From assembly GCA_902475285.1 (NCBI GenBank), contig CABRZA010000067.1, positions 1 through 12,973 of the forward strand: a DNA stretch of 12,973 nucleotides, written 5' to 3'. The stretch is from an uncultured Porphyromonadaceae bacterium. Lineage in GTDB: Bacteria > Bacteroidota > Bacteroidia > Bacteroidales > Muribaculaceae. Both the position numbers and the translations under genes were made by a program. The first letter of the stretch is position 1, and the number at the start of each line of letters is the position of its first letter. Below the pieces are notes generated by a model. It searched no databases and was not told where the DNA came from. It was given only the letters and a program-made list of their open reading frames with translations. Below are positions 6,873-12,973 of the stretch, in pieces.

Positions 6873-9800
6873 ATGAAACACATATTTCTTGCATTGAGTC
6901 TTATGGCGTGCGCGGCAGCAAGTGCCGCCGACGCGCCTCTGTGGCTGAGAGCCACCGCTCTGTCGCCCGACGGCGCGACAATAGCCTTCACCTACCGCGG
7001 CGACATCTACACCGTCCCCTCGGCTGGCGGCCGCGCACACCAGCTCACTTCCGACCCCGCTATCGACGCTGCCCCTGTATGGAGCCCCGACGGAAGCCGA
7101 ATAGCTTTCCGTAGCAACCGACACGGCGGATACGACATCTTCACCGTAGCCGCCGACGGCGGCACACCGCAGCGCATCACCACACACAGCGCCGGCGAAT
7201 CACCCCTCACTTGGCTCAACGACAGCACGATAGTATTCTCGGCCGACATCCAGCCGTCGCCCTCCGACCTCAACGGCGCATTCTTCGGCCAGACATGGGC
7301 CGTCGCCGCTCGCCCGGGCGCACGTCCCCGCCGACTGATGTCGCTACAAGTCAACAGCGCCTCCGCAGCCCCCGACGGCCGCCTGCTCTTCGAAAACCAC
7401 AAGAGCTACGAGAATCTCTTCCGCAAGCACGAGCAGTCGGCCGGCACATCCGATATTTATATGTACGCCGACGGCAAGTACACGCCCCTCGTCACAGGAG
7501 CCACGGCCATGCGCTGCCCCGTGTGGCTCGGTGCCGACAGCTTCGCATGGCTCACCGAGAACGGCGGCACCCTCAACGTGGCGCGACGCGCCGTCGACGG
7601 CGGCAAGCCCGAGATGCTCACCCGCTTCGCCAAGCACCCCGTACGCTCCCTCTCGGCATCGGCCGACGGCAAGCTCCTCGCGTTCAGCCACGACGGCGAA
7701 ATCTACACCCTCCGCCCCGGCGACGAACCCCGGAAGGTGGCCGTCGAGATTGTCGCCGACGACTACGACGCCGACCTGGTGAAGCGCTACGTCAACGCCG
7801 GTGCCGACAACCTCGCCGTGAGCGACGACGCCGACCAGGTGGCTTTCACCATCCGCGGCGACATCTACGTGACATCAACAAAATACAAGACCACCCGCCG
7901 CATCACCGACACCCCGGGGCAGGAGCGCACATTCTGTTTCGCCCCCGACGGCCGCACCGTCTACTACGACTCCGAACGCGACGGTCTCTGGCAGATTTTC
8001 TCCACCACAATCGTCGACCCCGCCGAAAAGACCTTCCCCTACGCATCCGCACTTAAAGAAGAACTCGTCTTCTCCGCCGACAGTCTTCCCGCCCAGCAGC
8101 CCGAGGTAAGCCCCGACGGCAAGAAGCTCGCATTCCTCCGCGACCGAACCGAGCTTGTCGTCCTCGACCTCGACACCAAGAAAGCCGTAACGGCTCTCGA
8201 CGGCAAGTACAACTACTCCTACTCCGACGGCGACATATCCTTCTCCTGGAGCCCCGACAGCCGTTGGCTCCTCGTCGACTACATCGGCACCGGCGGCTGG
8301 AACAACACCGACATCGCCCTCGTAGCCGCCGACGGATCCGAGGTCGTCGACCTCACCGAAAGCGGATACGCCGACGGCAACGCACAATGGGCCCTCGGCG
8401 GAAAGGCCCTCACCTACGAATCGGGACGCTACGGCATGAAGAGCCACGGCAGCTGGGGAAACCAGACCGACATCATCCTCATGGTCCTCGACCCTCAGGC
8501 ATGGGAAGAATTCCGCATGACCCCCGAAGAGCAAGCCCTCGCAAAGAAAGATGAGGAGTCCTCCGAGAGCTCCGAGAACTCCGAGAGCTCCGAGAACTCC
8601 AAAAAGGATAAGAAAAAAGCAAAGAAAGATAAGAAGAAATCCAAGGAAGAGCCCGCCAAGCCCCTCCCCGCTGCCGAAGCCTTCGACCTGGCCAACCGAC
8701 GCTACCGAATGTCGCGCCTCACACCCATGTCGGGTGCCATAGGCAACTATTTCCTCGACGCCAAGGGCGACAAGCTCTACTATCAGGCACCCTCTACCGA
8801 AGGCCGATATAACCTATATGTGCGCGACCTCCGCGACAAGGGCGATGTCAAGCTCCTCGCCGCAGGCGTCAACGGAGGCTTCGTCGCCGACAAGAAGGGC
8901 GAGAACATCTTCGTCCTCTCCGCATCGGGTATATCCAAGATAGCCCTCGCATCGGGCGACCAAGAGAGCGTCGACTTCGAGGCTCCCTACGACCGCCGGC
9001 CCTCGCTCGAACGCCAGTACATCTTCGACCACGCCGCCAAGCAGGTCAAGGACAAATTCTACGCCGCCGACCTCAACGGAGTCGACTGGGAGGGCTACAC
9101 CCAAGCCTACCGCCGCTTCCTGCCACACATCTCCAACAACGTCGACTTCGCCGAGATGCTCAGCGAACTCCTCGGCGAGCTCAACGCCTCCCACACCGGT
9201 GCCTCGGCCTATCCCACCTCATCGCCCATGGGCACCGCCGAGCTCGGAGCCTTCTTCGACGACACCTACACCGGCGACGGCCTCCGCATAGCCCGCATCA
9301 TGCCACGAAGCCCATTGCAGCTCGCCCGCAAAGGCATCCGCCCCGGCGACATCATCACCGCCGTCGACGGCCAGCCCGTCCGTGCCGGTGCCGACTATTT
9401 CCCCCTCCTCGAAGGCAAGGGAGGACGCAAGGTGCGCCTCGCCGTCGAGCGCCCCGGCCGCACCGACACCACAGTCCTCGTCAAGGCCCTCCGCCCGGGC
9501 AGCGAGAACTCCATGCTATACCAGATGTGGGTCGAGCGCAACGAGGCCCTCGTCGACTCCCTCTCCGGCGGACGCGTGGGCTACGTCCACATCCAGGGTA
9601 TGGACAACGGCAGCTTCCAGACCGTCTACGACCGCCTGCTCGGCCGCTACCGCAACTGCGACGCCGTCGTCGTCGACACCCGCTTCAACGGCGGCGGTTG
9701 GCTCCACAACGACGTCGCCGTCCTCCTCAGCGGTCGCGAGTACGTCCGCTACACACCCCGCGGACGTTACATCGGCTCCGACCCATTCTCCCAGTGGACC

Positions 9801-10130
9801 AAACCCTCCGTCATGCTCGTCAACGAAGCCAACTACTCCGACGCCCACGGCACACCCTACGCCTACAAGGCCCTCGGCATAGGCAAACTCGTCGGCGCTC
9901 CCGTCCCAGGCACCATGACTGCCGTGTGGTGGGAACAGCAGATCGACCCCACCATCGTCTTCGGCATACCACAGGTAACATCCATCGACATCAACGGCCG
10001 CGTCCTCGAAAACCAGCAGCTCACCCCCGACGTCGAAGTCTACAATACCCCCGCCGAAACAACCTCCGGCCACGACGCCCAACTCTCCGCCGCCGTCGCC
10101 ACCCTCCTCCGCCAGCTCCAGGAGAAATAA
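6873..10130 (+). CDS. Exported tricorn-like S41 protease with beta-propeller and PDZ domains
   Basis: A 1085-residue protein starting MKHIFLALSLMACAAASA, an export signal. Cleavage could be by signal peptidase I after ASA, or at Cys13 as a poor lipobox (LMAC). Residues about 20-560 contain repeated SPDG-type propeller blades (WD40/PD40-like). A charged low-complexity linker follows at about 561-594. Then come the tricorn core region, a PDZ domain (about 790-870, with IRPGDIITAVDGQPV) and an S41 peptidase domain (about 885-1070). Ser773-His774 (NASHTG), Ser989 (NYSDAHG) and Glu1046 (VLENQQLTPD) match the spacing of the tricorn tetrad Ser745-His746, Ser965, Glu1023, so it is probably active on peptides outside the cytoplasm. 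The ATG at 6873 gives the signal peptide; upstream in-frame codons overlap ftcD antisense. No TAnnTTTG promoter is evident. A strong terminator follows. Confidence 0.93.
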   Translation: MKHIFLALSLMACAAASAADAPLWLRATALSPDGATIAFTYRGDIYTVPSAGGRAHQLTSDPAIDAAPVWSPDGSRIAFRSNRHGGYDIFTVAADGGTPQRITTHSAGESPLTWLNDSTIVFSADIQPSPSDLNGAFFGQTWAVAARPGARPRRLMSLQVNSASAAPDGRLLFENHKSYENLFRKHEQSAGTSDIYMYADGKYTPLVTGATAMRCPVWLGADSFAWLTENGGTLNVARRAVDGGKPEMLTRFAKHPVRSLSASADGKLLAFSHDGEIYTLRPGDEPRKVAVEIVADDYDADLVKRYVNAGADNLAVSDDADQVAFTIRGDIYVTSTKYKTTRRITDTPGQERTFCFAPDGRTVYYDSERDGLWQIFSTTIVDPAEKTFPYASALKEELVFSADSLPAQQPEVSPDGKKLAFLRDRTELVVLDLDTKKAVTALDGKYNYSYSDGDISFSWSPDSRWLLVDYIGTGGWNNTDIALVAADGSEVVDLTESGYADGNAQWALGGKALTYESGRYGMKSHGSWGNQTDIILMVLDPQAWEEFRMTPEEQALAKKDEESSESSENSESSENSKKDKKKAKKDKKKSKEEPAKPLPAAEAFDLANRRYRMSRLTPMSGAIGNYFLDAKGDKLYYQAPSTEGRYNLYVRDLRDKGDVKLLAAGVNGGFVADKKGENIFVLSASGISKIALASGDQESVDFEAPYDRRPSLERQYIFDHAAKQVKDKFYAADLNGVDWEGYTQAYRRFLPHISNNVDFAEMLSELLGELNASHTGASAYPTSSPMGTAELGAFFDDTYTGDGLRIARIMPRSPLQLARKGIRPGDIITAVDGQPVRAGADYFPLLEGKGGRKVRLAVERPGRTDTTVLVKALRPGSENSMLYQMWVERNEALVDSLSGGRVGYVHIQGMDNGSFQTVYDRLLGRYRNCDAVVVDTRFNGGGWLHNDVAVLLSGREYVRYTPRGRYIGSDPFSQWTKPSVMLVNEANYSDAHGTPYAYKALGIGKLVGAPVPGTMTAVWWEQQIDPTIVFGIPQVTSIDINGRVLENQQLTPDVEVYNTPAETTSGHDAQLSAAVATLLRQLQEK
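8562..8597 (+). repeat. 18-bp tandem repeat in the linker of the tricorn-like protease
   Basis: TCCGAGAGCTCCGAGAAC occurs twice in tandem (8562-8579 and 8580-8597), each made of two 9-bp half units, and encodes SESSEN repeats. It is followed at once by a Lys-rich stretch (KKDKKKAKKDKKK), so the linker switches from acidic to basic. The repeat unit is a multiple of three, so copy-number change would alter linker length without a frameshift. Confidence 0.85.
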
Positions 10131-10146
10131 GCCCCCATCCCTCAAA

Positions 10147-10190
10147 AAAAACGGCACGGATGTCGCACCCGCAACACCCGTGCCGTTTTT
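10147..10190 (+). terminator. Strong rho-independent terminator after the protease gene
   Basis: The arms AAAAACGGCACGG (10147-10159) and CCGTGCCGTTTTT (10178-10190) are perfectly complementary around an 18-nt loop. An A-run precedes and a T-run follows the GC-rich 8-bp core, so it could work in both directions. It begins 16 bp after the protease stop codon and isolates it from the downstream region. Confidence 0.9.
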
Positions 10191-10271
10191 ATACCCTCAC
10201 ACGCCCCCGCCATCCATACCCCCGCCCCCTCAGCCGCTCCATTATATACCAAGCAGCGAGCTTCAGCAAGC

Positions 10272-10351
10272 CCCGCTGTGCCCGCTGTGCCTCTGTGTGA
10301 TATTTACTCGAAGCCGTGCAGCCATCCCTCCGTGTCTCCGTGCCCTCCGTG
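10272..10351. repeat. Intergenic CCCKCTGTG / CCCTCCGTG repeat cluster
   Basis: The 320 bp from the terminator to the next gene (10191-10510) has no convincing gene. Inside it, CCCGCTGTG is repeated in tandem (10272-10280, 10281-10289) and followed by CCTCTGTGTG. A second cluster reads CCCTCCGTG (10326-10334), TCTCCGTG (10335-10342), CCCTCCGTG (10343-10351). The 8-9 bp period and shared CTSYGTG core suggest one repeat family. From memory, similar CTCCGTG/CTCTGTG repeats are scattered between genes in many bacteria; their function is unknown to me. Confidence 0.6.
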
Positions 10352-10418
10352 CGAGCCATTTTCCACCTCCTTTTTCAAAAATTGTGTTAAAAATTCAATT
10401 CACATACGTTAAAAAACC

Positions 10419-10464
10419 ACTTTTTACCCCTACTTTTTCCCATTGGGAAAAAATCGGGTATACC
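10419..10464 (+). promoter_or_regulatory. Palindromic candidate operators upstream of the small winged-helix gene
   Basis: TTTTTCCCATTGGGAAAAA (10434-10452) is a perfect palindrome of 9-bp arms around one base. It overlaps the second of two direct repeats, ACTTTTTACCC (10419-10429) and ACTTTTTCCC (10432-10441). GGTATACC (10457-10464) is a perfect 8-bp palindrome where the -33 box would be expected. The arrangement suggests binding of a dimeric regulator, possibly the product of the adjacent gene. That role is inference. Confidence 0.55.
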
Positions 10465-10481
10465 TCCCACCCTCCCCATCG

Positions 10482-10489
10482 TACCTTTG
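10482..10489 (+). promoter_or_regulatory. TAnnTTTG -7 box of the small winged-helix gene
   Basis: TACCTTTG matches the Bacteroidetes -7 consensus and lies 21 bp before the ATG at 10511, giving a leader of about 16 nt that is A-rich (AAAACTAAAATTCAAAGAT). No TTG is found 19-21 bp upstream; the palindrome GGTATACC occupies that place, so the promoter may depend on an activator. Confidence 0.6.
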
Positions 10490-10510
10490 CAAAAACTAAA
10501 ATTCAAAGAT

Positions 10511-11032
10511 ATGGACCCCCTCATTTACTACCGCCTCTATCCCGAGTTCCGCTCCCGCTCATGGCAGCGCCACTCCGCGCACACCCGCCTAATGGACTAT
10601 CTCATCCGCAAGGCCAACCCCGCACAATCGCAAATCTGCGGCATTGATTTCCCGCCCGGCACCATCCTCATATCGTCCGGCCAATACTGCGAACAAACCG
10701 GCGAGCACCCCCAACTCTTCGCATACGCCCTCCGCGACCTCCAGTACGAAGGCGACATCGCCGTCACCCTCATCGGCCACACCCTCATCGTCACCCTCAC
10801 CCACTACCCCACCCCCGCTCCGGCTCCCGAAGCACCCCCTTCACCCCAGCCGGCGACCTTCAGCGAGCCAATCCTCTCATCGTCTGCCGCTTGCACAGCA
10901 AGAATCAACATTCAAAATTCAACATTCCACATTCAAAAAGAATCCCCTCCCCACTTCCGCAGCAAGAACAACATTCAAAATTCAACATTCAAAATTCAAC
11001 CCCCCCCCGAGCCCGGGCGCCCTCCCCCATAA
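10511..11032 (+). CDS. Small predicted winged-helix protein with a proline-rich, repeat-derived tail
   Basis: A 173-residue protein of unassigned function. Residues 3-99 look like the winged-helix domain seen at the N-terminus of replication-organiser or DnaD-like proteins. The matching pattern is YPEFRSRSW, then a helix HTRLMDYLIRKAN, GTILISSGQYCEQTG, LFAYALRDLQYEGDI, and a closing hydrophobic strand TLIVTLTHY. This rests on remembered pattern and not on an alignment. Residues 100-127 are Pro/Ala/Ser-rich. From about residue 129 the tail is encoded by the ATTCAAAATTCAAC repeats and reads INIQNSTF and NNIQNSTF, so it is probably not a folded domain. The ATG at 10511 is preferred over an in-frame ATG at 10487 because the latter lies within and just after the -7 box. 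A C9 run (11000-11008) precedes the stop codon. Its product may bind DNA, perhaps autoregulating through the upstream palindromes. Confidence 0.6.
   Translation: MDPLIYYRLYPEFRSRSWQRHSAHTRLMDYLIRKANPAQSQICGIDFPPGTILISSGQYCEQTGEHPQLFAYALRDLQYEGDIAVTLIGHTLIVTLTHYPTPAPAPEAPPSPQPATFSEPILSSSAACTARINIQNSTFHIQKESPPHFRSKNNIQNSTFKIQPPPEPGRPPP
10896..10990. repeat. Duplicated ATTCAAAATTCAACATTC repeat unit
   Basis: A unit starting CAGCAAGAA and ending in AT-rich ATTCAAAATTCAACATTC occurs at 10896-10927 and 10960-10990. The copies are identical except for a one-base indel (T) after CAGCAAGAA. Extra partial copies flank both (CACATTCAAAAAG at 10929-10941, CATTCAAAATTCAAC at 10986-11000). Composition differs sharply from the GC-rich surroundings. 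Both copies lie inside the 3' end of the small winged-helix reading frame. Confidence 0.85.
11000..11008 (+). other. C9 homopolymer near the end of the winged-helix gene
   Basis: Nine consecutive C residues lie 21 bases before the stop codon at 11030. Tracts of this kind slip readily during replication, and a change of one base would alter only the last few residues or extend the frame. It could also be a sequencing or assembly weak point. Confidence 0.7.
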
Positions 11033-11041
11033 AATAAAACC

Positions 11042-11059
11042 GCTGCGCGGGACCGCAGC
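11042..11059 (-). terminator. Small GC hairpin, terminator-like on the minus strand
   Basis: GCTGCG (11042-11047) and CGCAGC (11054-11059) pair around a 6-nt loop. On the minus strand the hairpin is followed by GGTTTTATTTTA, giving a terminator shape, but no minus-strand gene lies upstream of it. On the plus strand no T-run follows. It sits just after the winged-helix gene. The rest of 11033-11215 holds only the promoter of the next gene. Confidence 0.3.
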
Positions 11060-11152
11060 CTAAACACCCTCCCAAGCGCACCTTGACATCGTGGTATATT
11101 CTCCCCATAGAAATTCCCGACACCCGCATTCTCCCCTCTTGCCGGGCAACGG

Positions 11153-11184
11153 TTTGGCCGGAGAAGGGATTTTTCGTAAATTTG
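11153..11184 (+). promoter_or_regulatory. Promoter of the peroxiredoxin gene
   Basis: TTTG (11153-11156) is followed after 20 bp by TAAATTTG (11177-11184), a canonical Bacteroidetes -33/-7 pair. Transcription would start near 11189, with a leader of about 26 nt before the ATG at 11216. Confidence 0.8.
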
Positions 11185-11215
11185 CCGAAAAACCAATAAG
11201 TAACTCGCAATAATT

Positions 11216-11677
11216 ATGCTTCAAGTTGGAGACAAGGTGCCCGCATGTCTGGGCACCGACGAGAACGGCCGCGACGTGTGCCTCAGCGATTTCAAGGGCC
11301 GCAAGGTGGCCCTCTATTTCTACCCCAAAGACCTCACCTCCGGATGCACCGCCCAGGCATGCAGCTTGCGCGACGGCTACGGCGCGCTCATCGCCGCCGG
11401 CTACCAAGTGGTGGGCGTCAGCGTCGACCCCGCAGCCCAGCACCTCAAATTCAAAGCCAAACACGAGCTGCCCTTCCCCCTCATCGCCGACACCGACCAC
11501 CGCCTCGTGGAAACCTTCGGCGTCTGGGGCGAAAAAAGCATGTACGGCCGAAAGTATATGGGCACCTTCCGCACCACCTTCATCATCGACGCCGACACCG
11601 CCACCGTCGTCCGCGTAATCACCCCCAAGGAGGTGAAGACCAAGACCCACGCCGACCAAATCCTCGCCGGCGAGTGA
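11216..11677 (+). CDS. bcp: Thioredoxin-dependent thiol peroxidase, Bcp/PrxQ type
   Basis: A 153-residue cytoplasmic peroxiredoxin (AhpC/TSA family) that reduces hydrogen peroxide and organic hydroperoxides using thioredoxin. The active site FYPKDLTSGCTAQACSLRD shows the Pro37-x3-Thr41-x2-Cys44 pattern, with Cys44 as peroxidatic cysteine. Cys49, five residues on, is the resolving cysteine typical of the Bcp/PrxQ alpha-type enzymes. VVGVSVDP and FPLIADTDHRLVETFGVWGEKSMYG are family motifs, and GTFRTTFIIDADTATVVRVI closes the thioredoxin fold. The length is normal for the family (about 150-156). The gene has its own promoter and no other plus-strand gene between it and the winged-helix gene. 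It is followed at 46 bp by the DUF59 gene, which has a separate promoter. The symbol follows common usage for the family. Confidence 0.95.
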   Translation: MLQVGDKVPACLGTDENGRDVCLSDFKGRKVALYFYPKDLTSGCTAQACSLRDGYGALIAAGYQVVGVSVDPAAQHLKFKAKHELPFPLIADTDHRLVETFGVWGEKSMYGRKYMGTFRTTFIIDADTATVVRVITPKEVKTKTHADQILAGE

Positions 11678-11684
11678 GTCCGCA

Positions 11685-11716
11685 TTTGGCCACCCGGCGC
11701 GAATTTCGTAACTTTG
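11685..11716 (+). promoter_or_regulatory. Promoter of the DUF59-lpxH pair, with a very short leader
   Basis: TTTG (11685-11688) is followed after 20 bp by TAACTTTG (11709-11716). The box ends only 7 bp before the ATG at 11724, so transcription should start within about 2-5 nt of the start codon, predicting a leaderless or nearly leaderless mRNA. Spacing and sequence match the consensus as well as those of the other promoters here. Confidence 0.75.
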
Positions 11717-11723
11717 CCAAACT

Positions 11724-12044
11724 ATGACTGCAGAAGAAAAACTCAATATAGAAGAGCGTGTGGTGGCCCTGCTCCGCACGGTCTACGACCCCGAAATGCC
11801 CGTCGACATATACAGCCTCGGGCTCGTGTATAAAATCGACGTTGCCGACGACGGCGCACTCACCGTCGACATGACCCTCACCGCCCCCAACTGCCCCATG
11901 GCCGACTTCATCATGGAGGACGCCCGCCAGAAACTCGAATCGATAGAAGGCGTAACGTCGGTGACCCTCAACCTCGTGTTCGAACCCGAGTGGACACAGG
12001 ACATGATGTCGGAGGAAGCCAAACTCGAACTCGGCCTTCTATGA
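11724..12044 (+). CDS. DUF59/MIP18-family Fe-S cluster assembly factor (SufT-like)
   Basis: A 106-residue small acidic cytoplasmic protein of the DUF59 (MIP18/PaaD-like) family, which helps iron-sulfur cluster assembly or delivery. The hallmarks are all present: YDPEMPVDIYSLGLVYKI at 21-38, then TLTAPNCPMAD with the conserved Cys57, then the IEGVTSVTLNLVFEPEW stretch, and MSEEAKLELGLL at the C-terminus. It consists of the bare domain, without the longer N-terminus of some SufT proteins. The exact client is unknown, and no other suf genes are in the window. The gene overlaps the next one by ATGA (stop TGA 12042-12044), so it is probably co-translated with lpxH. As I recall, this pairing recurs in Bacteroidales. 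Confidence 0.92.
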   Translation: MTAEEKLNIEERVVALLRTVYDPEMPVDIYSLGLVYKIDVADDGALTVDMTLTAPNCPMADFIMEDARQKLESIEGVTSVTLNLVFEPEWTQDMMSEEAKLELGLL

Positions 12045-12811
12045 GCCGCCGCGGTGGAAAGACATATTTTCTGAGCGACCTGCACCTCGGCGCAGGCTAT
12101 GTGGCCGACACCCACGAGCACCAGCGTCGCGTGGTGCGCTTTCTGCGTGCCATCGAGCCCGACGCCGACGCCGTATATCTCCTCGGCGACGTCCTCGACT
12201 ATTGGTTTGAATACCGCACCGTCGCCCCCCAGGGCTATGTGCGCTTCTTCGGCGAGCTCGCTCGCCTTGCCGACGCCGGAGTGAAGATTGTATGGATGAC
12301 CGGCAACCACGACATTTGGTTCGCCGACTATCTGCGCCGCGAGATTGGCCTCGAGCTCATCGACTGCCGCGGTGCGGGCATCGTGCGCACCATCGAAGGG
12401 GTTAAATTCTTCCTCGGCCACGGAGACAACTTCGGCCGACAGCCACGAAGCTACCTCTTGCTTCGCAGACTTTTCCACAGCCGTGTGGCCCGGTGGCTCT
12501 TCTCGGGCATACATCCCCGCTGGACGGTACCCCTGGCGCACGCCTGGAGCAGCCACAGCCGCAAGGCCGGTGGTTACAGCGACTGGACGGCCATCGACAG
12601 CCGGGCGCGACAACGTGTCGACGAATACGCCCGCGAGCTGGCCGCGGCCGACCCTGACCTCCGCTACATCATCATAGGCCACCATCACGCCGCACTCGAC
12701 GAAGCCGTCACTCCCTCCTGCCGCCTCATTGTGCTCGGCAACTGGATTACCTCCTCCGACTACGCCGTTTGGGACGGCAACACCCTAACCCTCACCAAAT
12801 TCGAAGAATAA
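12041..12811 (+). CDS. lpxH: UDP-2,3-diacylglucosamine diphosphatase (LpxH-like)
   Basis: A 256-residue calcineurin-like metallophosphoesterase predicted to cleave UDP-2,3-diacylglucosamine to lipid X and UMP, a lipid A step at the inner face of the cytoplasmic membrane. The dimetal motifs appear in order: SDLHLG with Asp13 and His15, LLGDVLDYWFEY with Asp50, MTGNHDIW with Asn89-His90-Asp91, FLGHGDNFG with His127, IIGHHHAA with His214 and His216, and LGNW near 232-235. Length and the GDVLDYWFEY motif fit LpxH-type enzymes. The start at 12041 is chosen because its ATG overlaps the DUF59 stop as ATGA and homology begins at KTYFLSDLHLG; an in-frame ATG 51 bp upstream lies inside the DUF59 gene. 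The related LpxH2 enzymes cannot be ruled out by eye. No classic terminator follows. Confidence 0.92.
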   Translation: MSRRGGKTYFLSDLHLGAGYVADTHEHQRRVVRFLRAIEPDADAVYLLGDVLDYWFEYRTVAPQGYVRFFGELARLADAGVKIVWMTGNHDIWFADYLRREIGLELIDCRGAGIVRTIEGVKFFLGHGDNFGRQPRSYLLLRRLFHSRVARWLFSGIHPRWTVPLAHAWSSHSRKAGGYSDWTAIDSRARQRVDEYARELAAADPDLRYIIIGHHHAALDEAVTPSCRLIVLGNWITSSDYAVWDGNTLTLTKFEE

Positions 12812-12844
12812 AGCAAATAAGCCGCATAGCGCCGACAATTTTGC

Positions 12845-12945
12845 AGGAGGGTGTTGCAAAACTCAAAATTGAGCAGAAGTTATTCTCGGCTCGCCATTCA
12901 AAGTACTGATTAGCAACGAGTAGGAGGGTGTTGCAAAACTCAAAA
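12845..12945. repeat. Two direct copies of a 24-bp repeat, possible mobile-element ends
   Basis: Identical 24-bp copies at 12845-12868 and 12922-12945, 77 bp apart, contain the core GGGTGTTGCAAAACTC. The first also sits in the hairpin TTTTGCA (12839-12845) / TGCAAAA (12855-12861) and is followed by CTCAA-AA-TTGAG. The region after lpxH (12812-12973) has no gene. The core resembles the terminal inverted repeats of some IS elements as I remember them, but no transposase is present in the window. Confidence 0.7.
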
Positions 12946-12973
12946 GTAGGAAACAATCATTTTTGGGTGCATA

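Noticed and set aside
10896..10990. CRISPR-like array
   Set aside because: There are only two copies with internal low complexity, they lie inside a reading frame, and there are no further spacers or cas genes.

Overview
The window looks like chromosomal DNA from a Gram-negative anaerobe of the order Bacteroidales, plausibly a GC-rich gut lineage such as Muribaculaceae. The family-level placement is inference. Support comes from several TTG-N19/20-TAnnTTTG promoters (the Bacteroidetes sigma-ABfr type), A-rich leaders without obvious Shine-Dalgarno sequences, the long (669-residue) urocanate hydratase, a large tricorn-like S41 protease, and a lipid A gene (lpxH) beside a DUF59 gene.

Layout. 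Positions 1-330 hold short direct repeats, a hairpin, a tRNA-Ser(CGA) gene on the minus strand and its promoter. Positions 331-6778 hold a tight four-gene minus-strand operon for histidine breakdown, transcribed ftcD > hutU > hutH > hutI from a promoter at about 6797-6827. HutH makes urocanate from histidine, HutU makes imidazolonepropionate, HutI makes N-formimino-glutamate, and the FtcD fusion passes the formimino group to tetrahydrofolate and deaminates it. The products are glutamate, two ammonia and methenyl-THF. No transporter or regulator for the pathway lies in the window.

Divergent from the operon is a 1085-residue exported tricorn-type protease with an intact predicted Ser-His/Ser/Glu active site, closed by a strong terminator at 10147-10190. 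The next 1 kb (10191-11215) is the least ordinary part. It has intergenic repeat clusters, a promoter with palindromes in place of a -33 box, and a small predicted winged-helix protein whose C-terminal tail is encoded by repetitive DNA and ends just after a C9 tract.

The right side carries housekeeping genes on the plus strand: a Bcp-type peroxiredoxin with its own promoter, then a DUF59 Fe-S assembly factor overlapping lpxH by an ATGA. The window ends in two copies of a 24-bp repeat that resembles a mobile-element end.

I found no CRISPR array, toxin-antitoxin pair, complete insertion sequence or clear new defence system. The most promising leads are the orphan winged-helix gene with its palindromic promoter and repeat-derived tail, and the repeat families around it.
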